Positions 60,853-64,000 of a stretch of 64,000 nucleotides of DNA are shown one piece after another; the first letter of the stretch is position 1; each line of letters begins with the position of its first letter. The notes beneath the pieces are model-generated. The model worked only from the letters and a program-made list of their open reading frames with translations. It did not search any database and was not told where the DNA came from. The stretch comes from Morella rubra. Taxonomy: Eukaryota; Streptophyta; Magnoliopsida; Fagales; Myricaceae. Where the stretch lies: NCBI GenBank assembly GCA_003952965.2, contig CM025855.1, positions 35,721,025 to 35,785,024 of the forward strand, written 5' to 3'. The translations under genes and the position numbers were made by a program.

Positions 60853-63150
60853 ACTTCTCAAAGCCCGGAGCTGCTCACGTCCCATTGATTCCCCTTCAGT
60901 ATCCTCCCGTTTTCAAACTGAATTTTAACTCCAAAAGCTCAAATAATGACACGTCAACGAAGGAGGCTGATTGGCCACCTTGGAAGCTGCTCCGACTCCC
61001 CTCCTACTGGAGCGCCTCCCGTTTCCTCCGCTTCTAAACGAGAGAATGACACGTGGCATCATAAAAGATACAATGGCTTAAAAGAGAAAGGAACTGAATT
61101 TTCCATAAGAGAGAAAGCAAATTGCCAAGAGCGAAACGAAACAGAGCTTTCCCCTCGTTCGTTGACGTGTCATTATATGAGCTTTTGTAGTTTTTTCAGT
61201 GCCACGTGGAATTCTCACTTTCTCGAGTGGGTTGGAGTGGGTGCAGAAATAGAGGGGCCTGCTCTCTTTCTTTATCTACTTCGCCCTAATTGCTTGGGGG
61301 TGGCGAGGCTGGGGAAGGGCCTATTTGAAGCATGTTAATAAAAAACCGATTGAGTAAATTAATATTTACATTTTGAATATTCAATAACATTAAGTATACT
61401 TTTAATATCTGAGATATTAAAAGTCGAAGTCCCTTTTGATCAAGGAACATGTAAGAAATGCTGAGAAAGGGGCTGATTGGAGGAAGATCTGTTGAAAATG
61501 GCAGCTAGGGGTTCTTTTTCGCGTGGAGTGTTCGAGATGGGGGATATGGGGTGTTCGACTAAAGCTGTTCAAAGAAACCAGGGGTTCGTGTCTTCGGTCG
61601 ATGCTATGCGTTTTAGCCTAGTGAGCTGGGCTTGCAGCTGGGCTGATGGGCTTTTGCATTATGTTATTGCTTTCTTATTGGTTTATTAGTTCGGTTGTTG
61701 GTGGGTGAGTTGGGATAGGCCCACGCCCATATTAGTTGGTTATTGAATTCCGTTGCGCTGTCAGCTTCTAAGAGATTCTTGGGAAGTTTGTTAGAGGGGA
61801 TAAATATAGGCCATCGGGGAAGAGAAAAAAGGTACGCCAAAATTGAGAAGATTGTCATAGGATTCCTGGAGGTTTGTTATCTTCGAAATAGCCTGTAATT
61901 TCTTTTTCGTCTATTTACAGTATTTATCATCCATCAAAAATCCAAAAACACCGAAATATTCAAAACCCAAATCAAGAGTGTTTCAGAACGCCAAGTCCAA
62001 GCATTGCGGGTTTGAGTAAAAATAATGAATCCACGAGTGTTAGCTAATCCCAAAAACTCAGTACCCAGTTCACATTGTAGGCTGAAGCTGAAAATTGCTA
62101 AAGATAATTGGTTAGGCATATAAAGTAGTAGGATTCGAGCCCACACTCGAGCTGTAGAGGCCTGTCTTTGTGATCAGAGTTGTTCCCCCTTGGGGGCATG
62201 CAAGGACGGTCCAAATCTTGGGGAAGAAGAAAAGCAAAGAGGATCCGGAGTTGGCTGTGATTGTGAAAGGCCCACTTCCGTGCTAATTAAAGACTTCAAA
62301 TTATTCAACTAAAGTTTTCCTGCCAATGGGCCTTGAATTTAATTGACTCATTTTTTTTCTGATTATATTATCATCGTTATTTATGTTGCTTAATTATATA
62401 TGATCCTGGATATACAAGGGGTATGCATTAATTGTATCCCTATTCCCTCGTATAGAATTTGTCAAAATCTCTCTATTTTTGGTCCACTCTATGGAGGGGC
62501 TACAGCGATGCTTCATAAGTTTTTGGGACACGTGTTAAGATTGGATTACAAAAAACTAAGTTCACGACAAGAGTCCCAAGACCTTCAGCCCTTCCACCTA
62601 CGTAGCAATTTTGAAGAGCTGGCCTATTCCTAATTTCCTTGAAGCCATCAACCTTGAATAGTACAGCAGACTAATTATGACTCCTTAAGTTAAAAGTCAA
62701 AAAAAAATCAAGATATAAAAAGGCCAACATGCTGCAATCATAGGAACGTTTACTATTGGCATGCGGAGATTGAATCAGTTCCTTTTAGAAATATCACTAC
62801 CTAAAGTTCTCCTGTTGCAGACTACAAAGGATTATCTTTGGCTGATATGATTTCCTCGAGTGGAAACTCGTAAGCTTGGAAGATGTATTGGGACTGGTAC
62901 CAGTACACAGCCAGAATTTCAAAGTCCGACATTTTAGTTTATTATAAAATCGCGTGTCTTTTCCACGTTGGCTGCTGTTTGCATTTGTTCAACGAAGAAT
63001 TCAGAACAAATATGATAGAATTCCACTTTAAAGCACCCTACGTTTCTTGGCGTTGAAACTCACGAAACATCGACAATATTCCTTTTAGTTTATAGTCCGA
63101 CACGGCTTTCAAATTCAAACTCTTCTTCCCCACTCCTCCCACGTTTATGT
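60853..63150. other. Intergenic stretch with an ACGT-motif cluster
   Basis: ACGT-core sites of the G-box/ABRE type occur at about 60947 (GACACGTCA), 61048 (GACACGTGGC), 61163 (GACGTGTCAT) and 61201 (GCCACGTGGA). A 130-codon plus-strand frame at 60946-61338 has no recognisable domain. Bases 61480-61860 look like retrotransposon LTR sequence (TATA-like ATAAATATAGG at about 61800) but lack clear ends. Confidence 0.4.
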
Positions 63151-63153
63151 ACA

Positions 63154-63165
63154 TATATATTTATA
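63154..63165 (+). promoter_or_regulatory. Probable TATA box of the IDL gene
   Basis: TATATATTTATA lies 73 bp before the start codon, leaving room for a leader of about 40-45 bases. Placement and composition fit a plant TATA box. The transcription start is not known. Confidence 0.55.
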
Positions 63166-63237
63166 ACGGTTCTCCCTTCTGATACAAGTTAAAATTAGGC
63201 GATCTGTACGATTTGGAGGAAGAAAGAGAAGTAACCC

Positions 63238-63492
63238 ATGTCGTGTCGATCGGAAAGATCGTTTGTGATATTATTGAGGTTTGTAATTTTTGTGTTCTTT
63301 CTGCTTTTGGCAACGGCTTCGATGGGACAGTGCATCCGACCTATAAACAACGGAGACCTCAAAAGCACGTTCGAAGGCCAGCTTCCCCGAGGGCCAGTGC
63401 CTCCTTCAGGACCCTCTCCATGCCACAACAAGCTAAGCCCTTTGAACCACAGTGACTTCTCCTTTCCTGATGATTATATTATTTGCCCATAA
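63238..63492 (+). CDS. IDL-like: IDA-like (IDL) secreted peptide precursor
   Basis: A single-exon frame of 84 residues. Residues about 9-31 form a hydrophobic signal peptide ending near ASMGQC. After a short variable part comes the conserved peptide region, residues 50-65, LPRGPVPPSGPSPCHN. This aligns with the EPIP motif of IDA peptides (LPKGVPIPPSAPSKRHN in AtIDA-type proteins, from memory), with Pro-rich core and His-Asn end. A Pro-Cys pair replaces the usual Lys/Arg-Arg before HN, as I recall for some IDL6/7-type members. Such peptides are processed, hydroxylated on Pro, and sensed by HAESA-type receptor kinases in abscission, root emergence and stress responses. A C-terminal extension of about 19 residues follows the motif. 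The first ATG after the TATA box in this frame is used. Confidence 0.8.
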   Translation: MSCRSERSFVILLRFVIFVFFLLLATASMGQCIRPINNGDLKSTFEGQLPRGPVPPSGPSPCHNKLSPLNHSDFSFPDDYIICP

Positions 63493-64000
63493 CAACTTTG
63501 GGAAAAGTTCATACATATTTTTGTATATGTTTCTTCTTTTATTTGTTTTAGTTTCTTACCTTAAGAAAGAACCCTAATTTGGAGTTCTCTGATCTCCCTC
63601 ATTAGTTCTAGATGCTTGTAATGGTTAGTTGAATAGCATTATACTAGTTTCCTTGAACTCAGTTGGAATTCATTATTAATAATAGCTAGGAGATAGCAGC
63701 AGGCAACTTTCATATATATATATGCATGCCTTTGGTTTTCCTAATTGCATGCGGATTAGAAATTCTGCTTCTGGAGCCACGTGAAGTGCTCGGTCTTTGG
63801 TTTATGGCTATATGATCGATCGAGACATTTTTGCCACTTAACGAGGAGTTTCCATGTAGTTTCTACAACAAAATATTGTACAACCACGCGCATGCCTTCG
63901 ATTCAGCAGTACACAAATAATCTTTTGTTTATTTTCCCGGCCATCTACTAGCTAGAACGAATTCCTTTGTAAGTTGTACAACTGCGCCAACAAATTAGTT
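63493..64000 (+). other. 3' region of the IDL gene and flanking DNA
   Basis: Probably 3' untranslated sequence at first (AT-rich, about 63493-63700), then unremarkable DNA with a short AT run at 63711-63723. No other gene seen up to the window edge. Confidence 0.4.

Noticed and set aside
60946-61338. 130-codon plus-strand frame
   Set aside because: No domain or homology recognised; the region looks like promoter DNA with ACGT motifs.
62120-62200. tRNA-like GGATTCGAGCCC segment
   Set aside because: No cloverleaf arms or acceptor pairing could be built around it.

Overview
The window is nuclear DNA of a flowering plant, most likely a woody eudicot. Genes have many exons with GT-AG introns, intergenic DNA is AT-rich and full of plant transposons (Copia, CACTA/En-Spm, hAT-like, LINE, palindromic MITEs), and one fragment of chloroplast 16S rDNA is present. 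The species cannot be fixed from the sequence.

Layout. Bases 1-1519 are the 3' end of a SIRE/Maximus-like Copia element (polypurine tract plus 3' LTR). Bases ~2.9-12.27 kb are a decayed autonomous CACTA element: a TNP2-type transposase pseudogene (three nonsense codons and a 2-bp frameshift), a Transposase_24-type second gene (one nonsense codon), subterminal repeats and a right terminal repeat. Bases 12.3-24.5 kb are an accessory zone with a reversed Copia LTR remnant, three palindromic elements in a row (one nested in another), a captured or pseudogenised first exon of a TMEM185/RING-type membrane protein, a second CACTA end, and an hAT-like element that carries a MITE whose sister copy lies 2.5 kb away.

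The gene-rich part starts at 27 kb. A PUB10/11-type U-box ARM E3 ligase (+, 26992-30138), a DUF4228/PADRE protein (+, 32419-34078) and a FAB1C-type phosphatidylinositol-3-phosphate 5-kinase (-, 37174-44389) follow one another. From memory this trio matches Arabidopsis At1g71020 - At1g71015 - At1g71010, so it looks like an old conserved block. It is interrupted between PADRE and FAB1C by a 1.7-kb hAT-like element with a perfect 8-bp target duplication and a minisatellite inside. Further right are a quinolinate phosphoribosyltransferase gene (-, 51786-56089 plus an unplaced 5' exon) with a LINE fragment upstream of its first recognised exon, a 0.75-kb inverted-repeat element, and an IDA-like (IDL) secreted peptide gene (+, 63238-63492).

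The genes do not form one pathway. They cover protein ubiquitination, stress response, endosomal phosphoinositide synthesis, NAD synthesis and peptide signalling. I did not find a clearly new multi-gene system. The most unusual items are the minisatellite-bearing hAT element, the nested palindromes, the chimeric captured gene region at 17.1-18.7 kb, and the intact eight-cysteine FYVE-like finger in a FAB1C-type kinase.
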